In this document: piece after piece, positions 8,825-17,627 of the stretch | How positions within the stretch are numbered: position 1 is the stretch's first letter | Layout of the letters: the number at the start of each line of letters is the position of its first letter | Origin: a virus | Strand: one strand, 5' to 3' | Virus record (IMG/VR): IMGVR_UViG_3300034418_003905 | Coordinates: 1-32,241 of that record | DNA length: 32,241 nucleotides | Translations under genes and position numbers: made by a program | The notes under the pieces: generated by a model | What the model saw: the letters and a program-made list of their open reading frames with translations, nothing else | Told to the model about the DNA's origin: nothing | Database searches by the model: none

Positions 8825-9229
8825 TCAGTCCTCGTTGTTCTTGAACTGGTCGAGTCTAAACGGTGCCAGCGGTGCATCTGAATCGTTGCGGATTGATTCT
8901 TTCTCGGCAATAGACCCGCCACCAAAGAACACACCGGTTGAGCCTCGCGCCGCCTCTGCGCGTAACTCTTTGAGTAGGGCTTGGTAGTGGGTCGTTTTTT
9001 GAGATCGTGGACCACCAAGCCCTAGAGCTTGCCGGTCTATCTCGCGTGCGAACTTGCCAAGGATTGCTTCGATGCAATCGATGGAGGTTAGCACGACATC
9101 GTTTCGAATTGTCAGGAGGGCGGTGATCGTCTCATTGGAAAGCAAGACTTCCTCGCTGTCGGTGTCACCGATGCGAAGTCGCACTTTGTCGAGGTCGGTG
9201 CTCAGATTTTCATCGAAAGAAAAACTCAC
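8825..9229 (-). CDS. Head-tail connector (gp6-like adaptor)
   Basis: A protein of 134 residues that starts at a GTG (9229) and overlaps the previous stop by four bases (GTGA). The N-terminal part reads STDLDKVRLRIGDTD followed by LLSNETITALLTI, the classic opening of gp6-like head-tail adaptors, which form the ring under the portal. Helical segments follow (IDCIEAILGKFAREID). A glycine-rich segment GVFFGGGSIAEKE lies near residue 100. Its position between capsid and the gp10-like gene supports the role. Confidence 0.85.
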   Translation of the reverse strand: MSFSFDENLSTDLDKVRLRIGDTDSEEVLLSNETITALLTIRNDVVLTSIDCIEAILGKFAREIDRQALGLGGPRSQKTTHYQALLKELRAEAARGSTGVFFGGGSIAEKESIRNDSDAPLAPFRLDQFKNNED

Positions 9230-9414
9230 CGTTTGCCACCCTTCGCTTTAGCTCGTCGCTTAATACTCTGCGACAAGATTTCATCTGGTACATCAATGAG
9301 GGCCCCGTTTTCCAGCATACGCCGGAAAGCGGGCCACTCACGCGCATGAGGGAGGGGGGTCCACGCTGAGACCTCCCCACCTTCAAGCTTGAGCCGTTTG
9401 GCTGCAAAGATCAT
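9226..9414 (-). CDS. Small basic protein between capsid and connector genes
   Basis: A 62-residue protein, MIFAAKRLKLEGGEVSAW at the start and KRRAKAKGGKR at the end. The ATG at 9414 overlaps the capsid stop by one base (TAATG) and the stop overlaps the next gene by four bases, so it is clearly part of the operon. Short basic proteins often occur in this slot in tailed phages, but their function is unknown. No motif is recognised beyond the basic tail. Confidence 0.75.
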   Translation of the reverse strand: MIFAAKRLKLEGGEVSAWTPLPHAREWPAFRRMLENGALIDVPDEILSQSIKRRAKAKGGKR

Positions 9415-10376
9415 TAGGTCAAGCAGCTAGTGAAGAAAGCGCCTAGCTCGGTGCTCACAACTTTGAAGTCGAAAGCGCTGAGCGCTTCGATGCGCTGCGA
9501 GTGCTTGTGATCAATGCGATAGTTCAAAACGCGGAGTCCTGAAGCATTGCCACCAGCGACGCCGGTGAAATTAAACATGTAGCCAGCACTTGGAGTCATC
9601 AGACCCGGTGCATCTGGCACGTAGTAAAGAGCCGCCTTAGCGTCTCCAAATACGAAATCCAATGAGTCAGTTGCGCCTTGAACTGCGCTGTTGACGATTG
9701 CGCCAGGGACATGAACACGAGCAACACCAAACAGGCTCGCCATCAAGTCAGTCGTCAGCATACCGGTCTGGGTATATTTGACGCGCTGCAAGAGGTCGTC
9801 ATTGTTTGCAAGTGCTGTGTAGGTATCCTTAGAAAGCACGAGAACGTTAGGACGTCGCCCAGTCTTGCTCTCTACGGAGTCAATCTGCTCACGGATGTCG
9901 TTGATTGGAGTTGAGTTTGCTGCATCCCACTTAGTGCTTGGTGTGATGTCGCCGCCAGTTGTTGAACCGGTCCACAAACTAGTTGTAAACGCAGCACCAG
10001 CAAAGACTTGCTCACGCTTCAAAAGCAACTGTTCAGTGATGTACTGAGTTGTGGATACTTCGATGTTGAGCGCTGCATCAGCATTGCCAACAACGTAATC
10101 GTCAAGGTCCATATGGACGCCATACTGGTCACAACTGAACGTGTCAGTTGATAGCGTGTAGTTGGCACCAACAGTCTCAGAACCGGTCGCACGCAAGTCG
10201 GCGATTGATCTGAGGTAATTCCCTTTATCAAACACGAAATATTTGTCCGTGAGTTTAGGGCTTGGGATTGATGGAAATACTTTGTCAGCGATGAAGCGTG
10301 TTTGCTCCTGTGCATAAGCAACTGAGATATTGCTCAACGCTTCATCAACGTGAACCTGTGAAGTGAGTAAAGGCAT
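9414..10376 (-). CDS. Major capsid protein (HK97 fold)
   Basis: A protein of 320 residues that would form the icosahedral shell. The N-terminal part MPLLTSQVHVDEALSNIS, then FIADKVFPSIPSPKLTDKY, matches the usual opening of gpE-like major capsid proteins. The central segment includes GRRPNVLVLSKDTYTAL, and the C-terminal half has ARVHVPGAIVNSA and a beta-rich end, the pattern of the A-domain. Its length matches the small HK97-fold capsid class. It lies after the decoration protein gene and before the connector genes. A good ribosome site (AAGGAG) is 9-10 bases before the ATG. Confidence 0.9.
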   Translation of the reverse strand: MPLLTSQVHVDEALSNISVAYAQEQTRFIADKVFPSIPSPKLTDKYFVFDKGNYLRSIADLRATGSETVGANYTLSTDTFSCDQYGVHMDLDDYVVGNADAALNIEVSTTQYITEQLLLKREQVFAGAAFTTSLWTGSTTGGDITPSTKWDAANSTPINDIREQIDSVESKTGRRPNVLVLSKDTYTALANNDDLLQRVKYTQTGMLTTDLMASLFGVARVHVPGAIVNSAVQGATDSLDFVFGDAKAALYYVPDAPGLMTPSAGYMFNFTGVAGGNASGLRVLNYRIDHKHSQRIEALSAFDFKVVSTELGAFFTSCLT

Positions 10377-10404
10377 CGTTTTTTCTCCTTTTAGTAATCA
10401 GTGA

Positions 10405-10794
10405 TTAAGCTGCACGTGCACCGTTGATGCAGTTGATAGCGCAAGAGATGATCTCGCCTGCTGCGCTTGCTGCTTCTAGGGCTTGCCCAACAAGTCGGAC
10501 AGTGGTGTCAGTACCAGCCGCAACAACGTCAGCTTGACCATCATCGCCGGTGCCGATGTTGTTACCAACTGCAATCGCCTCATTGGCTGAGACCTTGCTG
10601 ATGCCGTAGAGCATAACGCTTGCGGCTTCACCTGAAGCTGGTGCATTTTGCAAAACACCGATTGGAACGTCAGTCACCGCCGCGCAAACGTTGACGGTAT
10701 TGTCAGCGGTAATTTTAACAAAGTAGTACTGCTTAGCACTTAGGTCTGCCGCTGCGGTGAACGTTGCGACCTGTCCTGGTAATTCGTAAGCCAT
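10405..10794 (-). CDS. Capsid decoration-like protein (DUF2190 type)
   Basis: A protein of 129 residues, all beta-prone and small-residue rich. It begins MAYELPGQVATFTAAADLSA and has PIGVLQNAPASGEAASVMLY near the middle, the signature pattern of DUF2190-type proteins encoded next to capsid genes and thought to decorate the head. It stands alone between the scaffold-like and capsid genes, with its own AAGGAG site. A perfect 13-base palindrome (TAATCAGTGATTA, 10395-10407) covers its stop codon. Confidence 0.75.
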   Translation of the reverse strand: MAYELPGQVATFTAAADLSAKQYYFVKITADNTVNVCAAVTDVPIGVLQNAPASGEAASVMLYGISKVSANEAIAVGNNIGTGDDGQADVVAAGTDTTVRLVGQALEAASAAGEIISCAINCINGARAA

Positions 10795-10806
10795 CGCTTT
10801 TTCTCC

Positions 10807-11763
10807 TTATGCTTTCTTAACTCTCTCTGCCTGGTATTCAGCATAGAGTTTTGGGTTGGTTTGAATTGCTTTCGCAATCGCTACAGGCATCTCCAGTTTG
10901 CCTTCTGACTTCTGGATCTCTTCCTGAGCGAGTTGCTGGATTTGCCCCCAAGCGTCACTTGCTGCTTCAACCGGTGCATTGCTGCCAGCCTCAACCAGTG
11001 TCGCGCCGCCCTTCATCCCGTTGGATGCAGCGGTGAGAGCTTTCTCAATGCGTGCGCCGAAGTTCTCATCACGCGCTTTAGCTTCAAGCACGAGATCACA
11101 AACTTCCTCCAATGAATGGCCTGGAACATTGCAAAGTGATTTCTCGCTTTTTGCGATGAATTCGCTTCGCTCACGTTTTGCCAATTCTTGCCCAAGCTCG
11201 TTTTCGAGCTTTTGACTTTTTTCGACGAGTTCACGATTGGACTTCCAAAGAGCTTCGACTGCTGCACGAGCAGCATCTGGAAGTTCGCCAAGAGATTTCT
11301 TGAGATCTTCCTCATCTTTCTTTTCCATATCGTCCTCAGCTTTCTCAGCCTCGTCTTTTTCTTTCTCGGTTTCGTCTTCCTCTTTCTTTGCCTCGTCGTC
11401 TTCCTTCTCATAATGACGAGGTTTTTCGATTTCCTCACCATTAGCAGTTCGAAGAGCTTTGAGAGCATCCTTGACTGACATCATATCCGAGAAGGACTCT
11501 AGGAGTTTCATTGCTGCGGAAATTGCCGCCTTGGCATCTTCCGGCAGTTCCATTTTCTCCATGTTCTCTTCCAACTTCGCGATTGCTTCCGACCGTCCTT
11601 CGGCTTTCAGCACTTCGACCAAGATTTCTTCCATCCTCATCGTTTCACCTCTTGCCGATTTCATGATTGGAAACCGGCGTTTCATGTTTGCACCGCTTTC
11701 AACGAGCGAGACCTCATGAGTTCGCACGTCCTTGAGCGATGTGACGCGGCGCTTTTTTGCCAT
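10807..11763 (-). CDS. Scaffold-like head assembly protein with K/E-rich coiled coil
   Basis: A protein of 318 residues starting MAKKRRVTSLKDVRTHEVSL. The ATG at 11763 is chosen because AGGTGAG lies five bases upstream; a longer start at 11814 is less likely. The central third (about residues 110-165) is almost entirely Lys, Glu and Asp, and the following region is helical (KSNRELVEKSQKLENELG), so most of the protein should be coiled coil. The position between the protease and the decoration/capsid genes matches a scaffold. The N-terminal motif with VSLVESGANMKRRFPIMKSA is also common in XkdF-associated phage proteins. Whether it is cleaved by the upstream protease cannot be told. Confidence 0.65.
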   Translation of the reverse strand: MAKKRRVTSLKDVRTHEVSLVESGANMKRRFPIMKSARGETMRMEEILVEVLKAEGRSEAIAKLEENMEKMELPEDAKAAISAAMKLLESFSDMMSVKDALKALRTANGEEIEKPRHYEKEDDEAKKEEDETEKEKDEAEKAEDDMEKKDEEDLKKSLGELPDAARAAVEALWKSNRELVEKSQKLENELGQELAKRERSEFIAKSEKSLCNVPGHSLEEVCDLVLEAKARDENFGARIEKALTAASNGMKGGATLVEAGSNAPVEAASDAWGQIQQLAQEEIQKSEGKLEMPVAIAKAIQTNPKLYAEYQAERVKKA

Positions 11764-11858
11764 CGTCTCACCTCGACTTGTTGTTTGATTGTTGCCTACT
11801 CGGCTGGGAAGCAATCTACTCGATCGCTATTGATATCGTAGCAGAGCGATTTTCTCGG

Positions 11859-13652
11859 TCAAGCCCGTTCGATGAATTCAACTTCAGGCATCTCGCTCTC
11901 TGCCATCTCTTCGCGTTGCCCATATCCGCCAATTGAGAATCCGTTGAGCTCTCCAGATTGAACGCGACTCCAGAGCTCGGGCGTGAGTTTGACGCCAAGA
12001 ATCCATGAACCAGAACGCACAACGTCATCACCGAAGTTTTGCGCATACGCTTTATGGGGTCTGCCTTCGATTGCGGCTTTGTAATCTTCGGTGGATGGAT
12101 AGGGTTGAATCCATGACTCAACGATTTTTGCGCCGTCTGCTTCGCCGTTATGATCAAGACCTACCACTCGGGATTCGCTCAAGAAATTGTGCGCGGTTTC
12201 TTCGATAACTGCTGGACTCAAGTAATCATCATGAGCATCGATGATGTAAGGGTCGAGAACTACCCCATACACGATGCGTTTTGCTTCGTCTGCTTTATAG
12301 ATGCCGACGCGTTTCTTTGCTTTCTCGCGTTCTCTCTCTCTCTCATATCGTTCAAGAGTGGAACTGGCCCACGTAAAACCTGGGTCGCCTCCCCAAAGTA
12401 AATGCGCGATGTAACCAGCCCCAGGCCAACCTGGATCGCTTCGATCTCGATTCTTGGGTGCCTTCAAATCAACTTTGTGGCGACTAAAGAAACTGAACAT
12501 TCGCTTGATCGTGTCGATGCTTACGCGTCGACCATTTGCAAGATCACGCGCACGCGCAACACCGACAGCAGTGCCGCCTCTGCGATGTTCTCGCCTTAAT
12601 TCAAGACCACGACGTGCTGCCTCGCGCACGCCCTTGGGTGGCAGAAAGCTCGTCTCAACTTTCTCGATCAACTCGTTGAGTTCTTTGACGCGACGTTCCA
12701 AAGAATCGACGTGCTGCGTTTTACGTATTGCTGCCGGATGCGGCAATGATAGATCTGCCGCCTTGCCTAATACTTCGCGTGCTGCGGTTCCTAATGCGAT
12801 GACTGCCAATGGCTCGTCGTCTTGGTGATCGCTAAGTTCACCGAGATCGATCACATCAACTTCCGTTCGCAATAGACCGATTGGATTCAAATAATTTTTG
12901 GCAAATCGTTCACCACTGATGCCGCATAAGTGTTGACCACGAGCGACATCGAGACCCGAAGGCGTACTCACAACGAAAAGCAAACGCTTCTCGGTTTTCG
13001 TTGACTTTGGGTGTTCAGACGGAAGCAGATCATAATCGGTGGTGTATTTCGGATTGGATGGTCGTCCCGATCGAAGTAACTTGAGATAAGCGTTGACTCT
13101 AGCCATTGCCCATTGATCTCGACTGCTAACGCTCGGTCGATGACTCGTTGAGAACGCGCCAGCGCCGCGTCTGAATACCGCTTTTAGAGCGCCAAGATTG
13201 GCGCGTTTACTTTTCGCGTCGCCGACTTTCTCGTTGTGTTCGTCGCGTTTTCTTTCGAGTGCCTTGATGTTTGCATCGCTGAGTTTAATGCCGCCACGTT
13301 GACCACCGGCAGAGCCTTCGGGGTTGCGCGTGCTGCCTCGTCGTCGTTCGCTTGGCTTGGCTGGCGTCTTTGGATCGTCTTTTTGTTTATCGAATCGAGA
13401 TCCGACACGAGCGGTTGCTATCGCGGCAGCTTGTTCTTTGTCGCCAGTGCGTTCAAGGATCGCCTCATAAATTTGGTCCCACTTGGCTGGTTTCTCGATG
13501 AGTTCAAGATCATCGTGTGACTCAACGACCTCAAACTCAAACTCATTTGATGCGCCCTCGTGTGGTTCATAATCGCCCTCCATCAGAGTCGGACCATTTT
13601 CGGTATTCATCCAGTGATAACCGTCCGGTGCCGGGATCTTAATCGTTGCCAT
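11859..13652 (-). CDS. Multidomain prohead protease polyprotein (XkdF-like, with UDG-like domain)
   Basis: A protein of 597 residues. The ATG at 13652 has AAGGGGG six bases upstream and overlaps the portal gene by 14 bases. Domains in order: a variable N-terminus (1-60); a segment with KEQAAAIATARVGSRF (72-87); a basic module RRGAGAFSTSHRPSVSSRDQ (161-180) followed by WAMARVNAYLKLLR; a domain at ~222-330 resembling family 4-type uracil-DNA glycosylase (GLDVARGQHLCGISG, VIALGTAAREVLG, LPHPAA); a module GGTAVGVARARDLANGRRVS (359-378); and an XkdF-like protease at ~445-585 (LDH at 499-501, GSWILGVKL, GELNGFSIGGYG). Such proteases mature the head. The glycosylase-like part lacks the usual Fe-S cysteines (only C243), so activity is doubtful. 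Confidence 0.75.
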   Translation of the reverse strand: MATIKIPAPDGYHWMNTENGPTLMEGDYEPHEGASNEFEFEVVESHDDLELIEKPAKWDQIYEAILERTGDKEQAAAIATARVGSRFDKQKDDPKTPAKPSERRRGSTRNPEGSAGGQRGGIKLSDANIKALERKRDEHNEKVGDAKSKRANLGALKAVFRRGAGAFSTSHRPSVSSRDQWAMARVNAYLKLLRSGRPSNPKYTTDYDLLPSEHPKSTKTEKRLLFVVSTPSGLDVARGQHLCGISGERFAKNYLNPIGLLRTEVDVIDLGELSDHQDDEPLAVIALGTAAREVLGKAADLSLPHPAAIRKTQHVDSLERRVKELNELIEKVETSFLPPKGVREAARRGLELRREHRRGGTAVGVARARDLANGRRVSIDTIKRMFSFFSRHKVDLKAPKNRDRSDPGWPGAGYIAHLLWGGDPGFTWASSTLERYEREREREKAKKRVGIYKADEAKRIVYGVVLDPYIIDAHDDYLSPAVIEETAHNFLSESRVVGLDHNGEADGAKIVESWIQPYPSTEDYKAAIEGRPHKAYAQNFGDDVVRSGSWILGVKLTPELWSRVQSGELNGFSIGGYGQREEMAESEMPEVEFIERA

Positions 13653-15036
13653 CGTCGCCCCCTTGCTCATAAAGTCCCTGTAAGTCTTTGAGATCTTCGC
13701 CCTCTGGCGCTTGTTCGCCTTGTTCTCTTGATGTCTCTCTCTCGACTTGTGGCAAGCCTGCAAACTCTCGTGCATGATCCTCAAGCGCATCGTCTGGCGT
13801 GATGACACCAGCACCAACGAGTGAGGCGATGCCACTTGCAAACTCGGAAAGCTCTGGCAATTCAACGTCCTCATATTTGAGAGTTGGGGCGAACTCGTAA
13901 GAAATACCATTCAATTCTAGGAGTTGCGGTATCGCGTGCGCGTTGAATTGCGATGCGATTGAGTCGAGGTAGGTTCCGAGTGATTGAGCAAAGAGCGAGG
14001 TCTTGTTGCTCACCAGTGAATACGAGCCATGACCATCAAGCCCGGTGATTAGAAACTCAGCCATCACTGAGATTAGAATCCGCGATTCGTATCGTTTGAT
14101 GATTTCGTTGACATCGATGGGACGTCGCCCGCCAGCACTCAAGAGCTTGAGTCTGAAGCCTGACGGCGTGCCATCGCTGAGAGTTTCTGATGGTATCACC
14201 AGACCCTCGTACTCATCGCGACCGACGCGCTGAATCATGTCCTTCATCGATGCAAGCACGCTTTTCTCTGCGGCGCTTGCGTTACTCGATAACATTTGAA
14301 GCGGGACTTCCATGCACGGCAGACCAGCAAGATCACGACTCACGCCAATCGCTTCGTATGTTGAGATCTTCTTTTTGTAATAATACGAGATGTAAGCATT
14401 TCTCAGAACCGAACGCCCTTCTGGGTTGTTCTTGTGTGCTTCAGTTCTAAACAGCAGAATCTTGTCGGCTGGGATGTATCGTCGATTGTAATAGGGCGGC
14501 GCTACTTGAATCACCCCACGGACTGCGCCATCGTCTTGGTCGAGGTCCCACTTTTCGATCGACTCTTGTGATCGAATCGGAAAACCACGGAACCCGATTC
14601 GATTGTCATCGAACTTTGAACGATACAGTTTGGACTCATGTCTTGGCCCTTTGCGTAGCTTGTACGTGATTTCATGCACTGAGAAGCCAAAGATCAGAAA
14701 GCTCAAGATCTCGCTGATTGTATCAGTCCAAGTTCGATCGAGATCTTCAAAGAGCGCACCCTCAACGAACTCAGCCACCGCACGCGCCTCATCGTTGTCA
14801 TCGGCTGGCTCAATCGTCCAATCAACTTGTCGCACAAGTGTCTTGATAGCGTACAAGAACGCGCCAACGATGGCATCATTCTCTGCCATCTCGCGGAACA
14901 TCCGCCGACCTTTAGGGTTCTTGAGATCATTGAGAAACTCCTCGGTGATCTCACCGCCCATCGATTTGAGACCGGTCTGACCGTACAGCTCAAAGATATC
15001 GATCGGGTTTTCGTTTTCGTTGTTATCGTCGCTCAT
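13639..15036 (-). CDS. Portal protein (Mu gp29/DUF935-like)
   Basis: A protein of 465 residues forming the ring through which DNA is packaged. It reads YGQTGLKSMGGEITEEFLND early, then MAENDAIVGAFLYAIKTLVR and DWTIEPADDNDEARAVAEFV, which is the typical opening of Mu-like portal proteins. Further motifs include FLIFGFSVHEITYKLR and the clip/stem region with YKKKISTYEAIGVSRDLAGL. The C-terminal tail is acidic and disordered (EQGEQAPEGEDLKDLQGL). The order MuF, portal, protease is the reverse of Mu-type order in some phages but is common among XkdF-bearing phages. Its start overlaps the MuF gene stop by four bases (ATGA). Confidence 0.88.
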   Translation of the reverse strand: MSDDNNENENPIDIFELYGQTGLKSMGGEITEEFLNDLKNPKGRRMFREMAENDAIVGAFLYAIKTLVRQVDWTIEPADDNDEARAVAEFVEGALFEDLDRTWTDTISEILSFLIFGFSVHEITYKLRKGPRHESKLYRSKFDDNRIGFRGFPIRSQESIEKWDLDQDDGAVRGVIQVAPPYYNRRYIPADKILLFRTEAHKNNPEGRSVLRNAYISYYYKKKISTYEAIGVSRDLAGLPCMEVPLQMLSSNASAAEKSVLASMKDMIQRVGRDEYEGLVIPSETLSDGTPSGFRLKLLSAGGRRPIDVNEIIKRYESRILISVMAEFLITGLDGHGSYSLVSNKTSLFAQSLGTYLDSIASQFNAHAIPQLLELNGISYEFAPTLKYEDVELPELSEFASGIASLVGAGVITPDDALEDHAREFAGLPQVERETSREQGEQAPEGEDLKDLQGLYEQGGDDGND

Positions 15037-15923
15037 ATCAATTTCCCTTCTTCCTTAAGTTGTCGGATCTTTGCTCTGCTTGGTCGTCTAATTGTACAAC
15101 GACAGTTCGCAAAGTGTTTGACGCCTGCGTTTCTGCTATCGTCTCCGGGCCATCGCATTTGTGCCCCGTCTGACAACGTGAAGTAATCTCCCAATCGTCT
15201 CACGTCGCCGTTTAGTTCTTGATGACCGCGACCGCCGTCTGTAAGTGACGACGACCATTCAACGTACTCAACGCCACTTGCCTCAAGTGCTGCAAGATTG
15301 CCTTGATTCTGCGCTTGCATCATTTCAGTTCGTGCGATGAGTGACGAACGACCCCAAACATTGCGCACAATTGCGGGTCCGCGTTCGAGTGGCTGAAGGC
15401 TCACTCGCGTGGGTCGTTGTCCGGGTGCAAGAACTTCGGCATCATCGAGATACGTTGAGAATCGAATACGCCGCGCAAGTTCGCTTGATGTGATGCCAGG
15501 CTCTTCGGTCATCCACTGACCGATTTGATTTGCCATATTCTGTTGGAATTCTTCGCGTATATTCTCCACCAAGTTTGTCGCCAGCACTTTCTTCTCACGC
15601 ATGAAGTTCTCTTGGAAAGTTGGCGGAATTATGAATCGTTGCCCACGGTTCATCGTTCGATTGCCTGCGTCTTGAACTTCTCTCAAACCACCAGTGGTTA
15701 ATATTCCGATCAATGCTTGCACGGCACGCTCTTCGGCGTTTTGAATGCTTTTCTTGACGACGGCACGAATCAATCGAACTTCCTCGTCCACGAGTTCTTT
15801 GAGATATCGATCAAGGACTGCCTTGATTTGTCCAGCCATTGCCTTCGATCGTGTTTGTGCCTGGCGTGCGCCTGGGCCTGATCTTGTGCCTCTGAAGCTC
15901 GGCTCGCCGCGTCTCATAACCAT
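15033..15923 (-). CDS. MuF-type minor head (head morphogenesis) protein
   Basis: A protein of 296 residues. The C-terminal half carries the MuF pattern: ARTEMMQAQNQGNLAALEAS (residues ~196-215), a following EYVEWSSSLTDGGRGHQELN, and a final WPGDD...HFANCRCTIRRP with the conserved Cys pair. The N-terminal half is helical and basic. MuF proteins bind near the portal inside the head and may be injected with DNA. Two starts are possible, 15923 and 15917; the first has GAGG ten bases upstream, while the second gives a four-base ATGA overlap with the terminase gene. No toxin domain is fused at the C-terminus. Confidence 0.85.
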   Translation of the reverse strand: MVMRRGEPSFRGTRSGPGARQAQTRSKAMAGQIKAVLDRYLKELVDEEVRLIRAVVKKSIQNAEERAVQALIGILTTGGLREVQDAGNRTMNRGQRFIIPPTFQENFMREKKVLATNLVENIREEFQQNMANQIGQWMTEEPGITSSELARRIRFSTYLDDAEVLAPGQRPTRVSLQPLERGPAIVRNVWGRSSLIARTEMMQAQNQGNLAALEASGVEYVEWSSSLTDGGRGHQELNGDVRRLGDYFTLSDGAQMRWPGDDSRNAGVKHFANCRCTIRRPSRAKIRQLKEEGKLI

Positions 15924-17269
15924 ATTTGTGCGCCTCTGCTTCCTTCGTTTGGATCAATTGATATCACCGGCATCGTGGATTCATCCAGTTCGGTGATCGC
16001 CCAAACCAGTGCATCGAGTCGATCGGGTGACTCACGAGTCATTGCTGGGACATAGTTACAAAGCTGATCTTCGAGTCGTTCAAAGATTCCAACATGATGG
16101 ACTCGCGCTTGTTCGTATCGTGCGCCGACTGGCTCTGCGCGAGCTTGCTTGCCTCGCGATGCGTGAACGCTTTTAATTGCAACCGTTGAGTTGATGCCTT
16201 CGATGATTGTGCGCCAAGTGTCGCCGCCTTGATTTGATTCAACGACGATTCGATCGGCTCTAAATTCGTCGTAGGCCTCGATCGCTCTGCGACAAACTTT
16301 CTCGGGCGTGCCTTTGAAACTTAGATCAGCAAGAACATAAAAATCTCGATTGGATAGACCAACAACGACGATGCCACTTTCATCGCTGCCCTCTTTGCTC
16401 GTTGTCGCTGGGTCGATTGCAACCACGATGCGCTGCATCGATGGCGTATCTTGGCAACGATTGTCCTCAATATCGCGACGTGCGAAGAGTGCGCCAGGCA
16501 ACTCGCTCAAGAGCTCGCCTTCGAGCTCTTGTCTGCCTAACGTTGTTCCCGCGTAACGTTGATGGATTGCGTTTATAAACGATTCCGCCAAGTTGTGGGT
16601 GTTGTCGCTCGTGCGCCCTCGCGTGACGTGGGTGTCATTTGCATCGGCTAATCTTTTGAGAGCGGTCAATGGTCGCGGTGTTGTGGTGACGATGGTGCGC
16701 GGGTTGTCGCCGAGTCGCATACCGAATTGGAGTTGATCCCACGAGTCCCATCGAGACCACGCCGCAAGTTCGTCCGCCCAAGCAAGATCGTGCTGCGGAC
16801 CTCGAAGTTGATCCGGCTTGTCGGCTGAATACGTCGAAGCAACTGCACCATTGGGCCACGTCAATCGTCGTTTGGATGGTTCGTACTCTGGACGAAAGTT
16901 CGCAGGCGAACACGCCAAGATTCCGCTCTGACCTTCAACCATAACATCTCGACAATCGGCAGCCGTTCGTCCGACAAGTGCGACGCGTTTGGCTCTGCCG
17001 TCTTTGATTTCATTGATAATGAATTCAGCACCACATCGAGTTTTGCCCCAACCTCGCCCAGCGAGCACGAGCCAGTTTCGCCAAGTCGTTTTCGGCGCAA
17101 GTTGTTCCGGCCTGGCGTTAAAACGCCAGTCACTCATCAAGAGTTCGATCTCGTCATCACTGAGATCAGAGAGAAGTTTATTCCTCTCCGTTTCGCTCTG
17201 CGATGCGAGCCAATCTATCCAAGAGCTGCTCACGAACGTCGCCATTCTCATGTTTAATCGGACCGCCAT
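15914..17269 (-). CDS. terL: Terminase large subunit
   Basis: The packaging motor and nuclease, 451 residues from the longest start. Walker A is GRGWGKT at residues 71-77, and Walker B with catalytic Glu is LAWADELAAW at ~162-171. A coupling motif TTTPRPL sits at ~195-201. The nuclease domain has the three acidic residues expected: D286 in AIDPA, E344 in VVESNQGGD and D416/D419 in SPDRLDALVWA. It is complete and seems functional. The start is uncertain: a Met at 17245 (MATFVSS) would shorten the overlap with the small subunit. It lies directly between small terminase and MuF genes. Confidence 0.95.
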   Translation of the reverse strand: MAVRLNMRMATFVSSSWIDWLASQSETERNKLLSDLSDDEIELLMSDWRFNARPEQLAPKTTWRNWLVLAGRGWGKTRCGAEFIINEIKDGRAKRVALVGRTAADCRDVMVEGQSGILACSPANFRPEYEPSKRRLTWPNGAVASTYSADKPDQLRGPQHDLAWADELAAWSRWDSWDQLQFGMRLGDNPRTIVTTTPRPLTALKRLADANDTHVTRGRTSDNTHNLAESFINAIHQRYAGTTLGRQELEGELLSELPGALFARRDIEDNRCQDTPSMQRIVVAIDPATTSKEGSDESGIVVVGLSNRDFYVLADLSFKGTPEKVCRRAIEAYDEFRADRIVVESNQGGDTWRTIIEGINSTVAIKSVHASRGKQARAEPVGARYEQARVHHVGIFERLEDQLCNYVPAMTRESPDRLDALVWAITELDESTMPVISIDPNEGSRGAQIWL

Positions 17270-17627
17270 CGAGTCCTGTTAATTCTTGCCGAGTAGTTTC
17301 TTTCCAACCTGCCTGAGTTTTCAAATAAAAGATAGCCGCCGTGGTATTGCCCGAGTTCGCTTGCACGATGAGATTCTTTGCCACTGAGCCAATCGCTTTG
17401 ACTTTGCCTTTTTGATAGCGTTCGGAAACTTCTGGCTGGCGTTTCATGATGTCGTAAAATGTGGTCCGACCTATGCCAAAGTAGTCCGCAATCTGCTCTG
17501 ACGATAACACTGCTGCCAACGTTTCAACTTCCGCAATTTGCGCATCGGATAACACCGTCAACGGTCGTCCATCTTTCTTGTGTTCGCTCTTTGGTTTCGC
17601 CCTCGACTTGCGCTTCTTTGTTGTCAT
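17178..17627 (-). CDS. terS: Terminase small subunit
   Basis: A protein of 149 residues starting MTTKKRKSRAKPKSEHKK, a basic N-terminus expected of a DNA binder. Residues ~35-75 contain a helix-turn-helix, LSSEQIADYFGIGRTTFYDI. A helical oligomerisation region follows with NTTAAIFYLKTQAGWKET, a segment seen in many small terminases. The ATG at 17627 overlaps the previous stop by four bases (ATGA), and the gene overlaps the large subunit by about 70-90 bases. A longer in-frame start at 17762 inside the upstream gene is rejected. Confidence 0.88.
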   Translation of the reverse strand: MTTKKRKSRAKPKSEHKKDGRPLTVLSDAQIAEVETLAAVLSSEQIADYFGIGRTTFYDIMKRQPEVSERYQKGKVKAIGSVAKNLIVQANSGNTTAAIFYLKTQAGWKETTRQELTGLDGGPIKHENGDVREQLLDRLARIAERNGEE

